Source of the DNA: Paenibacillus allorhizosphaerae
GTDB lineage: Bacteria; Bacillota; Bacilli; Paenibacillales; NBRC-103111
DNA: 64,000 nucleotides
Direction: 5' to 3'
Assembly (NCBI RefSeq): GCF_910594985.1
Contig: NZ_CAJVCE010000020.1
Span: forward strand, 62,001-126,000
Numbering within the stretch: the first letter of the stretch is position 1; the number at the start of each line of letters is the position of its first letter. A program made the translations under genes and the position numbers. This document shows, piece by piece, positions 44,499-54,148 of the stretch. The notes beneath the pieces are model-generated. The model had not been told where the DNA came from. It saw only the letters and a program-made list of their open reading frames with translations, and searched no databases.

Positions 44499-47390
44499 TT
44501 ATAACCGAAGGCGCAATGTATGCACTTCAAAGCCTCCGGTCGTCAGCCGAACCACCCGGCTGCTTGAACCTGCCGGCTGCTGGAACGTCATCGTCTCTCC
44601 TCCATATTCAAGCAAGTCCGTCTTCAGCACTTCCGCGACTCGGTCGGCGATGCCGATCGAAACGGTGCGCGCCTCCCCGTGCCAATCCCGCAACCGGACG
44701 ATAAACCCGTCTCCGTCTTCGGCCGGTTTGAAGCAGGTGACGGCCATGTCCGGCAGCCCGCCCGGAAACAGCTCCAGCGTAAAAGGGGACGCTGTGCCCG
44801 TGCCGCTGCTGTATGCGGCGCTTGCGAACGCATCTGCACGCGTCAAATCCGCCACTGCGGCTTGCGCCCCTCCATCAGACTGCGCAGACGCGGCCCAGCC
44901 GCTGTCGGCCCTCGCTTCCTCGGCCGCCTTCCACACGGCGCCTTCGCGCCAGTCTCCCTTATGCGGGATAAGCCGGAAGCGGTATGTCAAATCGCCGCCA
45001 ATCCATTGCGGGAAATTGGTGCCCCACCAATTGTTGAACAAATTGAAGTTGAGCTCCGGCTTCTCCGGCTTGTAGTCGGGCTCGTAATCCCACATCCCGT
45101 TGCGGCCGATCCATAGCAGCGGCGAATCGAGCGGAACGATGGCCAAGCCGGCGGTTCCGTCCGAGACGTCGACGAAATGCTCGCAGCAGTGAAGCAGCGT
45201 ACCGGAATAAGGGATCAGGTCGTTACAAGGATCGACGACGCTGCCCATTTTATTGACCCGGTAAGTCGGATGGTCAAGCTTCAGCGGAAATACGATGTGA
45301 CCCGATTCGGCAAGCGGCGTTTCCTCTTTGCCGAGCAGCCGCCACTCCATGTCGATGTGGGCATCCCGCGTTAACGTGACGCTCCAGACGATATCGCGCG
45401 CGTTGCCGTATTCCGTTACGGATTCGTCGGCTGCACCTGCCGTACATTCGACTTTAATGCGGTCCCGCTCCTCGACCAGACGGAAATCTTTCAGCACCGT
45501 TGTAAAGGAAAGCCGCTTTTGCGCTTCCGGGTAGTCCGTCTTGCCGAAGTCGTGAACGCCCCAATCATAAAAGCGGTAAGCGTATTTCTTGATGTAGCGG
45601 GTAATTTCCCGATTGGAGTAAATATTGTATTCAAATTGGCCGAAGCCGTAAGATGCGTCGCTCTTCGCTCCCCGATCTTCCGCCTGCTCGATCCATTCTT
45701 TTTCCAGCCGCTTGTCATACAGGCTGCGGAGCCACCCTGTCCTGCGGCATACTTTCACGGTGTAAAACTCGTTTTCAAGTACCGCCATATCTTCGTGTAA
45801 GCTCGCTTTAAGCAAGCCGCCGCCATATGATTCCACGATCTGACCCGGATCAAACTCTCGCTGCTCGCTCCGATCCGAAACGGGAGCATTGACGTAAGCG
45901 AGCGTCTTGTAGCCCAGCGCCGGCATTCCTTTAACTTCCACTTGGGCGACGCCTTCCCGAACGCCGACGCGCAGTACTTCGCCGGTCGCACAGTCGATCA
46001 GCGCTTCACCCTGCTGCGGAAGTTGCTCCGGCGCGAGCGTCAGGCGCATATCCCGGCTCCAGCCCAAGCTGTTATACGCGCGGATCGTTTTCCCGATGTT
46101 CCCCGTAGCCACGGGGACATCCGCAGTCGCGGCGCTCTCCGCACCGCCCTCGTCCGCTGCGCTCAGAGCGGCCGCCGCTTCTTGCTCGGTCGCCGCATCT
46201 TCACCGACGCCAGCCGCTCCGAGCAGCGCCATAGCCTCCGTTAACGCGCGTTCCGCCCGGTCCACGTAATCGATCTGCTCCTGCCACGAATGCTCCATAC
46301 GACGGTAGCGCTCGCTCTGCTTGAGCTCCAGAAACGATGGCTTGTCGTACGCTTTCCGTGGAAACAGAAACGTCTTGCAGTCCATCCCCCACGTATGCTC
46401 GCCGAACAGCAGCGCATGCTCGTAGCTGTCGTCCAGCAGCCGCTTCACGGCGGCCGCCCGCTCTCCGCCGATGGTGCCCTCGACCATCTGCAGCGACAAA
46501 GCGCTCTCCGCCGCGGCAATGCGGCCCCGCAGCTCCCGCACGCGGGACACCCCGCGCGGCGCGGTGCCTACGCCATGAATCCAGGCGTCGGCCAAATCGC
46601 CGCGGATGACAGGCAAATCCGGATTTCGCGATAGGAAGTCTTCCGCGAAATCGCCGAGGCTGCCGATGTGCAGCTCCGTGTCGTACAGCCCTTTGGCCGC
46701 AATCGACGTTTTCATTTCATCGACGATGGAAGCCTCATGCGGGCCGTGATTGTCGTTCGTCTGAATCATCGCCAGCCATACCGGATGCGTCCATTCGTCC
46801 GGGGGAAGAATCCCCGTTCCATAACCGCCCTTCGAATAAAACGTCAGCAGCCGCTCCCCGTCCGGCCCTTCCCAGAAGAAAACCGGCGGCACGTCGGGCG
46901 GCGTCGAAAATCCGTTGCAGCCGAGGTGAAGGATTTGCACGCCGGCTTTTTTCAATAATGAAGGCACGCTCCACGTATGGCCGGGAACGTCCGTCATTTT
47001 CGCATCCGTCGGCTTGTAGCCGTACCGCTCCGTCAAATCGCGGGAGATGTACATGCCGCGTATCCATTCCTCCAGCCCGCAAAACTCCGTATGTGTCGTG
47101 AACGGAAGCATATGCCAGATGAGCTGCCGGTCTTCGAGGAAAGCGAGCGCCTGCTCGCGGTCTTCCGTAGAACTGCCTTCGATCGACTGCAGCAGCGGCC
47201 AGGACGACATCGTCCATACATATTTTTCATGCTCCGCGTTGTTTCGGGTTTTGGCGCAGATCTCGTTGACTTCCTTCAACATATCGGAGCTGTAGCGGCT
47301 GACGACATCCGATGCAAATCCGGTGAAACCGATATCAAAGTGAGTTTTGAATACGACGTAAATTTTCTCCAGTTTCACGCTTTGTTCCAT
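44499..47390 (-). CDS. GH38-type alpha-mannosidase-like enzyme (DUF5054-like)
   Basis: The 963-residue cytosolic protein starts with the GH38 metal motif KTHFDIGFTG, then WTMSSWPLLQ, the nucleophile-region TDVPGHTWSVPSLLKKAG, and NHGPHEAS. The C-terminal half holds beta-sandwich domains (ENEFYTVKVCRRTGWLRSLYDKRL). These features resemble retaining alpha-mannosidases and the related DUF5054 group. No signal peptide, so the substrate must be imported, presumably by the ABC system of this operon. An Ala/Glu/Asp-rich insert around 400-435 is probably a linker. ATG 47390 follows the previous stop by a few bases. Confidence 0.85.
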   Translation of the reverse strand: MEQSVKLEKIYVVFKTHFDIGFTGFASDVVSRYSSDMLKEVNEICAKTRNNAEHEKYVWTMSSWPLLQSIEGSSTEDREQALAFLEDRQLIWHMLPFTTHTEFCGLEEWIRGMYISRDLTERYGYKPTDAKMTDVPGHTWSVPSLLKKAGVQILHLGCNGFSTPPDVPPVFFWEGPDGERLLTFYSKGGYGTGILPPDEWTHPVWLAMIQTNDNHGPHEASIVDEMKTSIAAKGLYDTELHIGSLGDFAEDFLSRNPDLPVIRGDLADAWIHGVGTAPRGVSRVRELRGRIAAAESALSLQMVEGTIGGERAAAVKRLLDDSYEHALLFGEHTWGMDCKTFLFPRKAYDKPSFLELKQSERYRRMEHSWQEQIDYVDRAERALTEAMALLGAAGVGEDAATEQEAAAALSAADEGGAESAATADVPVATGNIGKTIRAYNSLGWSRDMRLTLAPEQLPQQGEALIDCATGEVLRVGVREGVAQVEVKGMPALGYKTLAYVNAPVSDRSEQREFDPGQIVESYGGGLLKASLHEDMAVLENEFYTVKVCRRTGWLRSLYDKRLEKEWIEQAEDRGAKSDASYGFGQFEYNIYSNREITRYIKKYAYRFYDWGVHDFGKTDYPEAQKRLSFTTVLKDFRLVEERDRIKVECTAGAADESVTEYGNARDIVWSVTLTRDAHIDMEWRLLGKEETPLAESGHIVFPLKLDHPTYRVNKMGSVVDPCNDLIPYSGTLLHCCEHFVDVSDGTAGLAIVPLDSPLLWIGRNGMWDYEPDYKPEKPELNFNLFNNWWGTNFPQWIGGDLTYRFRLIPHKGDWREGAVWKAAEEARADSGWAASAQSDGGAQAAVADLTRADAFASAAYSSGTGTASPFTLELFPGGLPDMAVTCFKPAEDGDGFIVRLRDWHGEARTVSIGIADRVAEVLKTDLLEYGGETMTFQQPAGSSSRVVRLTTGGFEVHTLRLRL

Positions 47391-47394
47391 CCGA

Positions 47395-48195
47395 TTATTC
47401 CCCATTCAGCTCGATTTTGGCGACGATCGGATAGTGATCGGACGGGTAGGCTCCGTCGATCTTTCTGCGGTCGACAACCACCTCCGACACGTTAACGTCC
47501 GGCGTAACGAAAATATAATCGATCGGCTCTCCCTCCGCTCCGCCTTCAAAGCTGTGCGCGGTCAGGCCGATCACTCCGGATAGCCTGCTGTAGGCGTCAA
47601 TCAGCGACGTCGTCCGTCCCCCAATCTCCGCTTCGCCGCGCAGGAAACGAATCGGCAGCTCGTGCGGCCGGCTGTTCAAATCGCCCATCATGACCGCCGG
47701 CAGCCCCGACGATTCCCGGTGCTCGCACAGTAAATCCCATATCATCCTTGCGCCGTTCTCCCTAGCCTGCTGCCCCAAATGGTCGAGATGCGTGTTATAT
47801 AAGTAAAACTGCGTTTGCGTCCCCGTATGGACAAACTTTGCCCATGTACAAATGCGCGGGAGGTTGCTGTCCCAGCTCTTGGAGGCGATCACATACGGCG
47901 TTTCCGAAAGCCAGAACTGTCCTTGCTCCAGCACCTCGAGCTCCGCCTTTTTATAAAAAATAGCGCAGTGCTCGTTCTCATGCCCTCCCTTGCGGCCCTG
48001 CCCAATCCATGCATAATCAGGCAGCCGTTCCTGCAAATCGGTCAGCATGACATGGTAACCTTCCTGCGTACCGATCACAAGCGGATCATGATCGAGCATG
48101 ATTCGCGCCGCGCGGTCCGAACGGTTCGACCAAATGTTGTCTCCGTCATTCGGGGTATTGTATCTCAGATTGAAGGTCATCAGCGTCATCTTCAT
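47395..48195 (-). CDS. Endonuclease/exonuclease/phosphatase-fold hydrolase
   Basis: The 266-residue protein belongs to the EEP fold: MTFNLRYNTPNDGDN at the start, GTQEGYHVMLTDL with the metal Glu, YNTHLDHLGQQARENGA, VMMGDLNSRP, and the closing SDHYPIVAKI with the catalytic His. This subgroup (sphingomyelinase, inositol-phosphatase and 'endonuclease family' proteins) often cleaves phosphodiesters or sugar phosphates. No signal peptide is present. It lies between the PHP and GH38 genes, so all three may process one imported compound. Confidence 0.88.
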   Translation of the reverse strand: MKMTLMTFNLRYNTPNDGDNIWSNRSDRAARIMLDHDPLVIGTQEGYHVMLTDLQERLPDYAWIGQGRKGGHENEHCAIFYKKAELEVLEQGQFWLSETPYVIASKSWDSNLPRICTWAKFVHTGTQTQFYLYNTHLDHLGQQARENGARMIWDLLCEHRESSGLPAVMMGDLNSRPHELPIRFLRGEAEIGGRTTSLIDAYSRLSGVIGLTAHSFEGGAEGEPIDYIFVTPDVNVSEVVVDRRKIDGAYPSDHYPIVAKIELNGE

Positions 48196-48264
48196 TAAGC
48201 ATCACCTCGTATGGATAGTTGTGCCAATCGATATGTCGCGAGCCAGCTTCGCAGCAGGTCTCCA

Positions 48265-49551
48265 TCAGTCAAAATAAATCGGATTCGTCAGCGCCGCCAT
48301 CAAGGTCATGCCCACGACATCAAAGTGCCGCCAAACTTCCGCGCGGATAAACGACAGCTTTCCTTCTCCGGCGTCGAAGCCAAGCTCCAGCGCCCCGTCC
48401 TCTGTGACGTCCACTTCCTTCACGACTCCGTTATTGCCGATTAGCTTCAACCGGTCTCCGGCTTTCAGCGCTTCCGCGGCTACGGATACGATCCGCTCCG
48501 TTTCCCCGCCCGGCACGACGTCGCCGGCGATGAACGAGCCGCAGCGCAGCCCGACGAACGGCCCGTCCGGCGCGTAGGAGATATGCACATGCCCCCGGTC
48601 GATGCCTTCCAGGATGCCTTCCACCGTCTTGGATGACGCGTACACCCACGTGCACGGCATTGCATGCTTCACGTACGGGTCGGGGCGATGCACGTCACTG
48701 CCGCCGATCGCCGTCAGCCTGCGCCCGGAGGCAAGCTCGCTTTGCCACCATGCGAGCGTCCGCTCATTGCGGGCTGTCCAAGGGCCGTTCCAAACTTCGA
48801 CCCAATCGTGGTCGACGTTAAAATCCCATTCCCATGCGCAATGATCGCAATGCGGATGGTTGAGCACGATTTTCGCTCCCCGTTCCCGCGCTTCGGCCAG
48901 TCTCGCATTCACGTCGTCCTGATCCTTCACCCGAAAATCGCGCAGCGGGTCCGTCACTCCGAGAAAGTTGCTGTGCCCGAAATTGGTCGTAAACTCCATC
49001 CCCGGAATCATGACCACGCTCGTGCCGCGGGGATACGTCAAGTTTTGGCTGATCGCGTTATGATCGGTCATCGCGATGAAGTCGCAGCCAAGCTGCTCCA
49101 TGATCGCCGCGTTTTCCTCGAGCGTATACTTGCCGTCGCTGTTGACGCTGTGCGTATGCAGGTCGCCTTTCAGCCAGCGGGGCGTCTTGTACATGCATTC
49201 GATCGTCACGGTGACGGTACATCCTTCCGGCGGAATGCGGTACGCATTGTGCAGCACAGCCCAGTTGCCCGGCGAAAGCGCGCCAGGGAGATAACCCGGC
49301 GTGGCCTTTTCCAGTCCGATCCGAAACTCCTTGCGGGCACCGCCGCTCCAGCCTCTGACCCGGCGCTGATCGCGCACGCCCAAATCGACAACGGCTTTCC
49401 CTTCCCCGTGCGGCTGCACGCGATACGATACGAACAGCTCTTCCACGTGATCCGGCATGTCGAACGGAATCTCGATATATGCGCTTTGCTCCGAATGCTC
49501 GATGACCCGCGTCAGCGTCATGGCCGAGCGGATGGTTTTCTGATTATTCAT
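48265..49551 (-). CDS. CehA/McbA-type PHP-domain metallohydrolase
   Basis: The 428-residue protein has an N-terminal beta-rich domain (about 1-125). The PHP domain then follows, with its metal ligands: KGDLHTHSVNSDGKYTLEE, FIAMTDHN, PGMEFTTNFGHSNFLG, LNHPHCDHCAWEWD and GGSDVHRPDPYVKH. CehA/McbA relatives hydrolyse esters and phosphoesters. No signal peptide, so it is cytosolic. It follows the permease genes in the same operon; spacing to the upstream permease is 51 nt. Confidence 0.88.
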   Translation of the reverse strand: MNNQKTIRSAMTLTRVIEHSEQSAYIEIPFDMPDHVEELFVSYRVQPHGEGKAVVDLGVRDQRRVRGWSGGARKEFRIGLEKATPGYLPGALSPGNWAVLHNAYRIPPEGCTVTVTIECMYKTPRWLKGDLHTHSVNSDGKYTLEENAAIMEQLGCDFIAMTDHNAISQNLTYPRGTSVVMIPGMEFTTNFGHSNFLGVTDPLRDFRVKDQDDVNARLAEARERGAKIVLNHPHCDHCAWEWDFNVDHDWVEVWNGPWTARNERTLAWWQSELASGRRLTAIGGSDVHRPDPYVKHAMPCTWVYASSKTVEGILEGIDRGHVHISYAPDGPFVGLRCGSFIAGDVVPGGETERIVSVAAEALKAGDRLKLIGNNGVVKEVDVTEDGALELGFDAGEGKLSFIRAEVWRHFDVVGMTLMAALTNPIYFD

Positions 49552-49602
49552 ATAGGATGGCTCCCCGTCATTTTCATGTTTGGGTATTCATTTTCGCGGC
49601 AA

Positions 49603-50475
49603 TTATTCTTTATTCGCACCGACCATAATGCCTTTGACAAAATATTTTTGCACATACGGATAAATGAGCATAAGCGGCAGGAGCGCGATGACGATCCCCG
49701 CCATTCTCACATTCGTTGTGATGATGAAATTGCTGGACGTAGAGTCCGTATCGACGATAAGCGATTTTAAAGCAATCTGCAACGTATATTTGGCATGGTC
49801 GCTAATATAGAGCAGCGCAGGCGTAAACTGGTTCCAACGGCTGACGAACTCGAACAGGGTGACGGTAGCAAGGCCTGCGCTTGCAAGCGGAAGGTAAATC
49901 GTAAAGAAAATGCGAAGATCGCCTGCCCCGTCCATGCGCGCCGACTCGGACATTTCCATCGGGATGGACAGAAAGAAATTGCGCATCAGCAGCACGCTGA
50001 AACCCGAGACGAGACCGGAAATGATTAACGCGTAGAGCGTATTCAGCAGGTGAAGCTCCTTATTTACGACGTAGAGCGGAATCATGATCGCTTCGCCCGG
50101 CACCATCATCGTCAGCAATATAAGCGAGACCATCGCTTTCTTCCCAGGCAGCAGCGGCTGCACGAGCACGTAACCGGCCATCGCGCACAGCACGACGTGT
50201 CCGGCCGTTCCTGCGACGGTGACGATGACATTGTTGGTGAAAGGAAGATAAAGCTGCATCCGGTTCCATACCGTACCGAATCCCTCGATGCTGAACTCTT
50301 TGGGCCACAGCACGATGCCCGGCTGCATGGAAGCGAAGTTCGTCGAAAAAGCAAGCGCGAACGTATTAATGAAAGGAATAATCATGGTCGCGATCAATAA
50401 CAGTAAAAACAATACATTGACCGTGTCGAACAAACGGCTTCCGACTCCTGCTTGTCTCGTTCTCAAATTCATCAT
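49603..50475 (-). CDS. Sugar ABC transporter permease (YtcP/MalG type)
   Basis: The 290-residue membrane protein has about six helices. The ATPase-contact EAA loop is SESARMDGAGDLRIFFTIYLPLA. The N-terminus MMNLRTRQAGVGSRLFDTVN and C-terminal YPYVQKYFVKGIMVGANKE are typical of the YtcP group that pairs with LplB-like partners. No ATPase gene is nearby, so a shared MsmX-like ATPase elsewhere in the genome is expected. Confidence 0.92.
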   Translation of the reverse strand: MMNLRTRQAGVGSRLFDTVNVLFLLLLIATMIIPFINTFALAFSTNFASMQPGIVLWPKEFSIEGFGTVWNRMQLYLPFTNNVIVTVAGTAGHVVLCAMAGYVLVQPLLPGKKAMVSLILLTMMVPGEAIMIPLYVVNKELHLLNTLYALIISGLVSGFSVLLMRNFFLSIPMEMSESARMDGAGDLRIFFTIYLPLASAGLATVTLFEFVSRWNQFTPALLYISDHAKYTLQIALKSLIVDTDSTSSNFIITTNVRMAGIVIALLPLMLIYPYVQKYFVKGIMVGANKE

Positions 50476-50476
50476 C

Positions 50477-51364
50477 TCACCCCTCGTCGTAACGGATCAG
50501 GAACCGGGTTGCGAATGTAATGATCAACGTCGCAAAAATAACGAGAAAGCCGGCGGCGGTAGCGATGCCGATCTTAAACTCGAGAATCCCTTTCTGATAC
50601 GTGTACATCATGATGACATCGACTTTCCTCGCAATCGCCCCGTTGCGCATGACGAAAATTTGATCGAACATCCGCAGGATGCTGAGCACGTTCAGCATGA
50701 TGACCACCTTCATCGTCGAGAGGAGCGAAGGCAGCGTAATATAGCGGACCGCCTGCCACCGGCTCGCGCCGTCGATTTTGGCCGCTTCGTAAAGCGCCGG
50801 ATTGATCGACACGATCGCCGCCAAATACAGAATGCAGGTGAAGCCCATCTCCTTCCAGACGGAGGTGAAGATCATGACGCCGCGGGCATAAAAGGAACTG
50901 GACATGAAGCCGATCGGCTTGTCGGTGCCAAAGGCCAGCAAAATTTGGTTGACGATCCCCGTATCCGGCGACAGCATCATGATCCACATCCCGCCGACGA
51001 CGACCCATGAGAACAAGTGCGGCAAGTAGACAACCATTTGCGTCACTTTTTTGAACCAGGTCGACATCACTTCATTTAAAGACAGCGCCAAGATGATCGG
51101 CATCACAAAACCGATAACAAGCGAGCCGACGCCGATGATCAGCGTATTTTGAAATGCATCCCAGAAGGCCGTGTCCCTCAGCACCGCGGCATAGTTATCG
51201 AAGCCGACGAACGGGCGGTTGCCGATAAGCCGGAAGTTCTGAAAACTGATTATAAAGCCGCGGATGAGCGGGTAAAACGAGAACAGACAAAAATAGGCCA
51301 GGATGGGAAGCATCATCAGATAAAGCGTTTTGTATCTCCAGACGGCCTTCAACGCAGCCACCAC
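50477..51364 (-). CDS. Sugar ABC transporter permease (LplB/UgpA type)
   Basis: The 295-residue protein has six helices and the EAA loop YEAAKIDGASRWQAVRYITLPSL. LYLMMLPILAYFCLFSFYPLIRGFIISFQNF at the start and IGFMSSSFYARGVMIFTSVWKEMGF are typical of the LplB group. It forms the transmembrane heterodimer with the next permease, whose start lies one base after this stop. The gene for the binding protein is 66 nt upstream. Confidence 0.92.
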   Translation of the reverse strand: MVAALKAVWRYKTLYLMMLPILAYFCLFSFYPLIRGFIISFQNFRLIGNRPFVGFDNYAAVLRDTAFWDAFQNTLIIGVGSLVIGFVMPIILALSLNEVMSTWFKKVTQMVVYLPHLFSWVVVGGMWIMMLSPDTGIVNQILLAFGTDKPIGFMSSSFYARGVMIFTSVWKEMGFTCILYLAAIVSINPALYEAAKIDGASRWQAVRYITLPSLLSTMKVVIMLNVLSILRMFDQIFVMRNGAIARKVDVIMMYTYQKGILEFKIGIATAAGFLVIFATLIITFATRFLIRYDEG

Positions 51365-51430
51365 CTCTCGCTGTATCTTCTATGGAATCATCGGGGAGTA
51401 TACATGTCATGCATACTCCCCCTTCAGCCG

Positions 51431-52843
51431 TTAGTCGATCAACTTGTTCGCTTTGAGCGTTTCGCGCATTTTCTTCACGGCATCGGCCGCCGGCATTTCG
51501 CCGAGTATTGCTTTGAAGGAGTATTCGTTAATGATCTTCTCAGCGTCCGCCCATCTCGGAGGCGTCAACTCGAGCGACGAATATTTGGCTAGCAGATCCT
51601 GCGCTTCTTTTACGCCCTGCAGCAATCCGAACGGATTCGGCACTTTCTTGTTGTACCAGAACGGCACCCCGTGATCCATCGCATGCTCTTTGCCGGCTTT
51701 GGTCAGCTCGTACTTGCCGCCGTTTTCGGTATAATCGTTATCCTTAATGCCTAGGCTGCCGAGAATGATGCCGTCCTTGGAATGCCACCATTCGATGAAT
51801 TCGAACGCCGTCTTCGGGTGCTCCGCGTTGACCGGGATAACCCACACATCTGGATCTCCGCGGCGCAGCATGTTTTTCCCGCCTGGACCAGCGATGCCCG
51901 GAAGCCCTTTCGCTTCAAACGCCGTCTTCGGATCCTGCTCTTTGCGCGTATTGTTCAGCATGCCTACCCATGCGTCCCAATACGTGATCATCCCTACGCG
52001 GTCGGCTAGGAACAGGTTGCGCATTTTCCCTGTGTCGTTGGTTGCGAAGTTCGGGTCGAGTATGCCTTCTTTATAAAGCTTGTTCAGCCACTGGTATACC
52101 GGGATCGCGGCATCCGTCGAATACGGAACGTCCAGCTTGCCGTCCTTCTCCACATAGCGCTGCTTGAGGCCCGCTGCGCTGAAGATGCCTTGCAGTTCGT
52201 ACATGCCGGCCGTGGACAGACCGTACGTGTCTTTCTTGTTGTTGCCGTCCGGGTCCTGCTCCGTAAAGGCTTTCAGCACTTTATAATAATCGTCCAGCGT
52301 TTTCGGCTCCGGCAGATTCAGCTTTTTGAGCCAGTCGTTGCGGATGATCGGCATCGTGCCGCCCTGGTATTTGGTGAACACCCCGTATATTTTGCCGTCC
52401 TTCGTCTTCACTTGATCCCACTCGGCCGCAGGCAGCACTTCCGGGTCCTGAAGCACCTTGGAAGCCTTCACTTTATCCGTCAGCGGCGTCAGTACGCCCT
52501 GATCGATCAATTGATTCATCGTTTCCTTGCTCACCTGCAGCAGGTCGAACTTTTCTCCGGAGGAAACGGCAGCCATCAGCTTCTGGTTATAGTCGGAAGC
52601 CGGTTTATCCAGCTTCGCCTTGATGCCGGTTAGGCGCTCGATTTCTTTTTCGAACATGGTGTTTTCTTCCGGCGATTTGCCCCCGATAACGCTGGCCATC
52701 ATGCGCAGCGTGCGATCTTCCTTCTTGCCGTCCGACTTCGAATCCGTTCCGCTGGCCGAATTGCCGCTCGTACAACCGGCCAGCGCACTGCCTAACAGCA
52801 TTACAGCAACCAAAGAGCTTACCGCTTTCGCTTTCTTACTCAT
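51431..52843 (-). CDS. Sugar-binding lipoprotein (LplA/YtcQ type)
   Basis: ATG 52843 behind GGGAGGG gives 470 residues. The signal MSKKAKAVSSLVAVMLLGSA ends in lipobox ALAGC. The mature protein has the family 1 binding fold: TLDDYYKVLKAFTEQDPDGNNKKDTYGLS, VYQWLNKLYKEGILDPNFATND, TYWDAWVGM and a C-terminal YSSLELTPPRW. The DPDGNNKKDTYG calcium-like loop is typical of the LplA group that binds oligosaccharides. It is the first structural gene of the operon with the two permeases and three hydrolases. Confidence 0.92.
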   Translation of the reverse strand: MSKKAKAVSSLVAVMLLGSALAGCTSGNSASGTDSKSDGKKEDRTLRMMASVIGGKSPEENTMFEKEIERLTGIKAKLDKPASDYNQKLMAAVSSGEKFDLLQVSKETMNQLIDQGVLTPLTDKVKASKVLQDPEVLPAAEWDQVKTKDGKIYGVFTKYQGGTMPIIRNDWLKKLNLPEPKTLDDYYKVLKAFTEQDPDGNNKKDTYGLSTAGMYELQGIFSAAGLKQRYVEKDGKLDVPYSTDAAIPVYQWLNKLYKEGILDPNFATNDTGKMRNLFLADRVGMITYWDAWVGMLNNTRKEQDPKTAFEAKGLPGIAGPGGKNMLRRGDPDVWVIPVNAEHPKTAFEFIEWWHSKDGIILGSLGIKDNDYTENGGKYELTKAGKEHAMDHGVPFWYNKKVPNPFGLLQGVKEAQDLLAKYSSLELTPPRWADAEKIINEYSFKAILGEMPAADAVKKMRETLKANKLID

Positions 52844-52977
52844 GTGTACCCTCCCGAGTTCATTTTGGAAAATGCGATTTGATGCGCTTGTTTCGAGGCA
52901 GTCCTCTCTATTCATTCCCGGCGAGCCGATCGATTCATCATCTTCCGCTCACCCGGACACCCCCTTTACAAAATCTT

Positions 52978-52993
52978 AATGAAGCGCTTTCAT
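52978..52993. promoter_or_regulatory. cre-like site upstream of the sugar-binding lipoprotein
   Basis: On the minus strand TGAAAGCGCTTCAT matches the CcpA cre consensus TGNAANCGNWWNCA at all but the last two positions. It lies about 135 bp upstream of the lipoprotein start and just downstream of the LacI stop. The core AAGCGCTT is at 52982-52989. Confidence 0.6.
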
Positions 52994-53018
52994 ATTAGGA
53001 GCGAAGCCTTGCAGCTTT

Positions 53019-54044
53019 TTAGGATAAGTGGCTGCACGACTCGCGAATAACCAGCTTGGCATCGATTACCCGTTGATGCACGATACTTGAATCATTCATT
53101 TTTTCTATTAAAATTTTAGCGGCTTCCGCACCTAAAATTTCGGCGGACTGATCGACAGACGTCAGCTTCGGCGTCGTTTCCTGCGCTACCGTCGCATCGT
53201 TGCTCAAGGCAATGACCGACAGCCGTACCGGCACGTCGATGTTCAGCTCGCGGGCGGCCCGCAGCACCCCAAGCGCCACCCGGTCCGTATCGGCAATGAC
53301 CGCTGTGTAATGCTTCTTGCCGAACGTTTCCATTATCGAGCGATAACCGTACTCGGCCGCGTTATAATGCATTTTGCGGGAGTAGTTCAGCACCTGCACG
53401 CTGCCATAAGGTATGCCCTGCGCCGCAAAGGACCCTGCTAAACCGTTTTCCCGATCGTAGGCGACCGTCATGTCTGAAGCGGCGTTGAGAAACAAAATGT
53501 CGCGGTGCCCGATACCAAGCAAATATTCGCCGACTTTAAAGCCCAAATCCCGGTTGTTGTTATCGACGTAGCACACGGTTTCATCCTCCGGGTCAGGCCG
53601 GCCTACGAGCACGAGCGGGATTCCCATTTGCTTGTATCGTTCGATGCGGGGATCCTGCTTGCGCGGATTCAGCATGATGACGCCATCGACCGGATCGATC
53701 GAGAACTGCGTCGGGTCGTCATGCTCCGGCAGCGTATCAAGCAGCAGCCGATATCCGTTTTTGGAGCATTCTTTCATCACGCCGTTAATCATCTGGATTT
53801 CAAAGCCGGACATATTGCTGTCCTTGGATATCGGCATTTTCAGTCCCGCGATCATCGTCTTCTTGATCGCCAAGCTGCGGGCGACGTGATTCGGAAAGTA
53901 CCCCAAGTCTTTGGCTACTTCCAGCACCCGTTCCGTCACTTGACGGGAAATCGGCCTTTTCTTGCTGAACACGCTGGACACCGTGCCTTTGGACACACCG
54001 GCCTTCTTTGCAACATCATCGATTGTAGCCACCGTTTGCCCCAT
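53019..54044 (-). CDS. LacI-family regulator of the mannoside-type operon
   Basis: ATG 54044 gives 341 residues beginning MGQTVATIDDVAKKAGVSKGTVSSVFSKKRPIS. The hinge-helix region reads PNHVARSLAIKKTMIAGLKMP. The effector-binding domain has VDGVIMLNP, VLVGRPDPEDE, FLNAASDMTV, AVIADTDRVALGVLRAARELNIDVPVRLSVIALSNDA and TPKLTSVDQSAEILG. It precedes the transport and hydrolase genes on the same strand with a 175-bp gap. AAACCGGTTT palindromes in its own upstream region suggest autoregulation. Confidence 0.9.
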   Translation of the reverse strand: MGQTVATIDDVAKKAGVSKGTVSSVFSKKRPISRQVTERVLEVAKDLGYFPNHVARSLAIKKTMIAGLKMPISKDSNMSGFEIQMINGVMKECSKNGYRLLLDTLPEHDDPTQFSIDPVDGVIMLNPRKQDPRIERYKQMGIPLVLVGRPDPEDETVCYVDNNNRDLGFKVGEYLLGIGHRDILFLNAASDMTVAYDRENGLAGSFAAQGIPYGSVQVLNYSRKMHYNAAEYGYRSIMETFGKKHYTAVIADTDRVALGVLRAARELNIDVPVRLSVIALSNDATVAQETTPKLTSVDQSAEILGAEAAKILIEKMNDSSIVHQRVIDAKLVIRESCSHLS

Positions 54045-54069
54045 CCTTGCCTGCAATATTAAGATTTCA

Positions 54070-54125
54070 TTAAACCGGTTTAACAAAGGTCCTAATGCAA
54101 ACCGGCTTGTATTAAACCGGTTTAA
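54070..54125. promoter_or_regulatory. Repeated TTAAACCGGTTTAA palindromes (LacI operators)
   Basis: Two perfect 14-bp palindromes at 54070-54083 and 54112-54125 are 42 bp apart, about four helical turns. A degenerate third copy (AAACCGGCTT) lies between them at 54099-54108. On the minus strand TTGTAA and TAATAC bracket the upstream copy with 16 bp between them, so the operator overlaps the likely promoter of the LacI gene. Confidence 0.8.
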
Positions 54126-54148
54126 TTACCTTACAACTTTTATTATAT

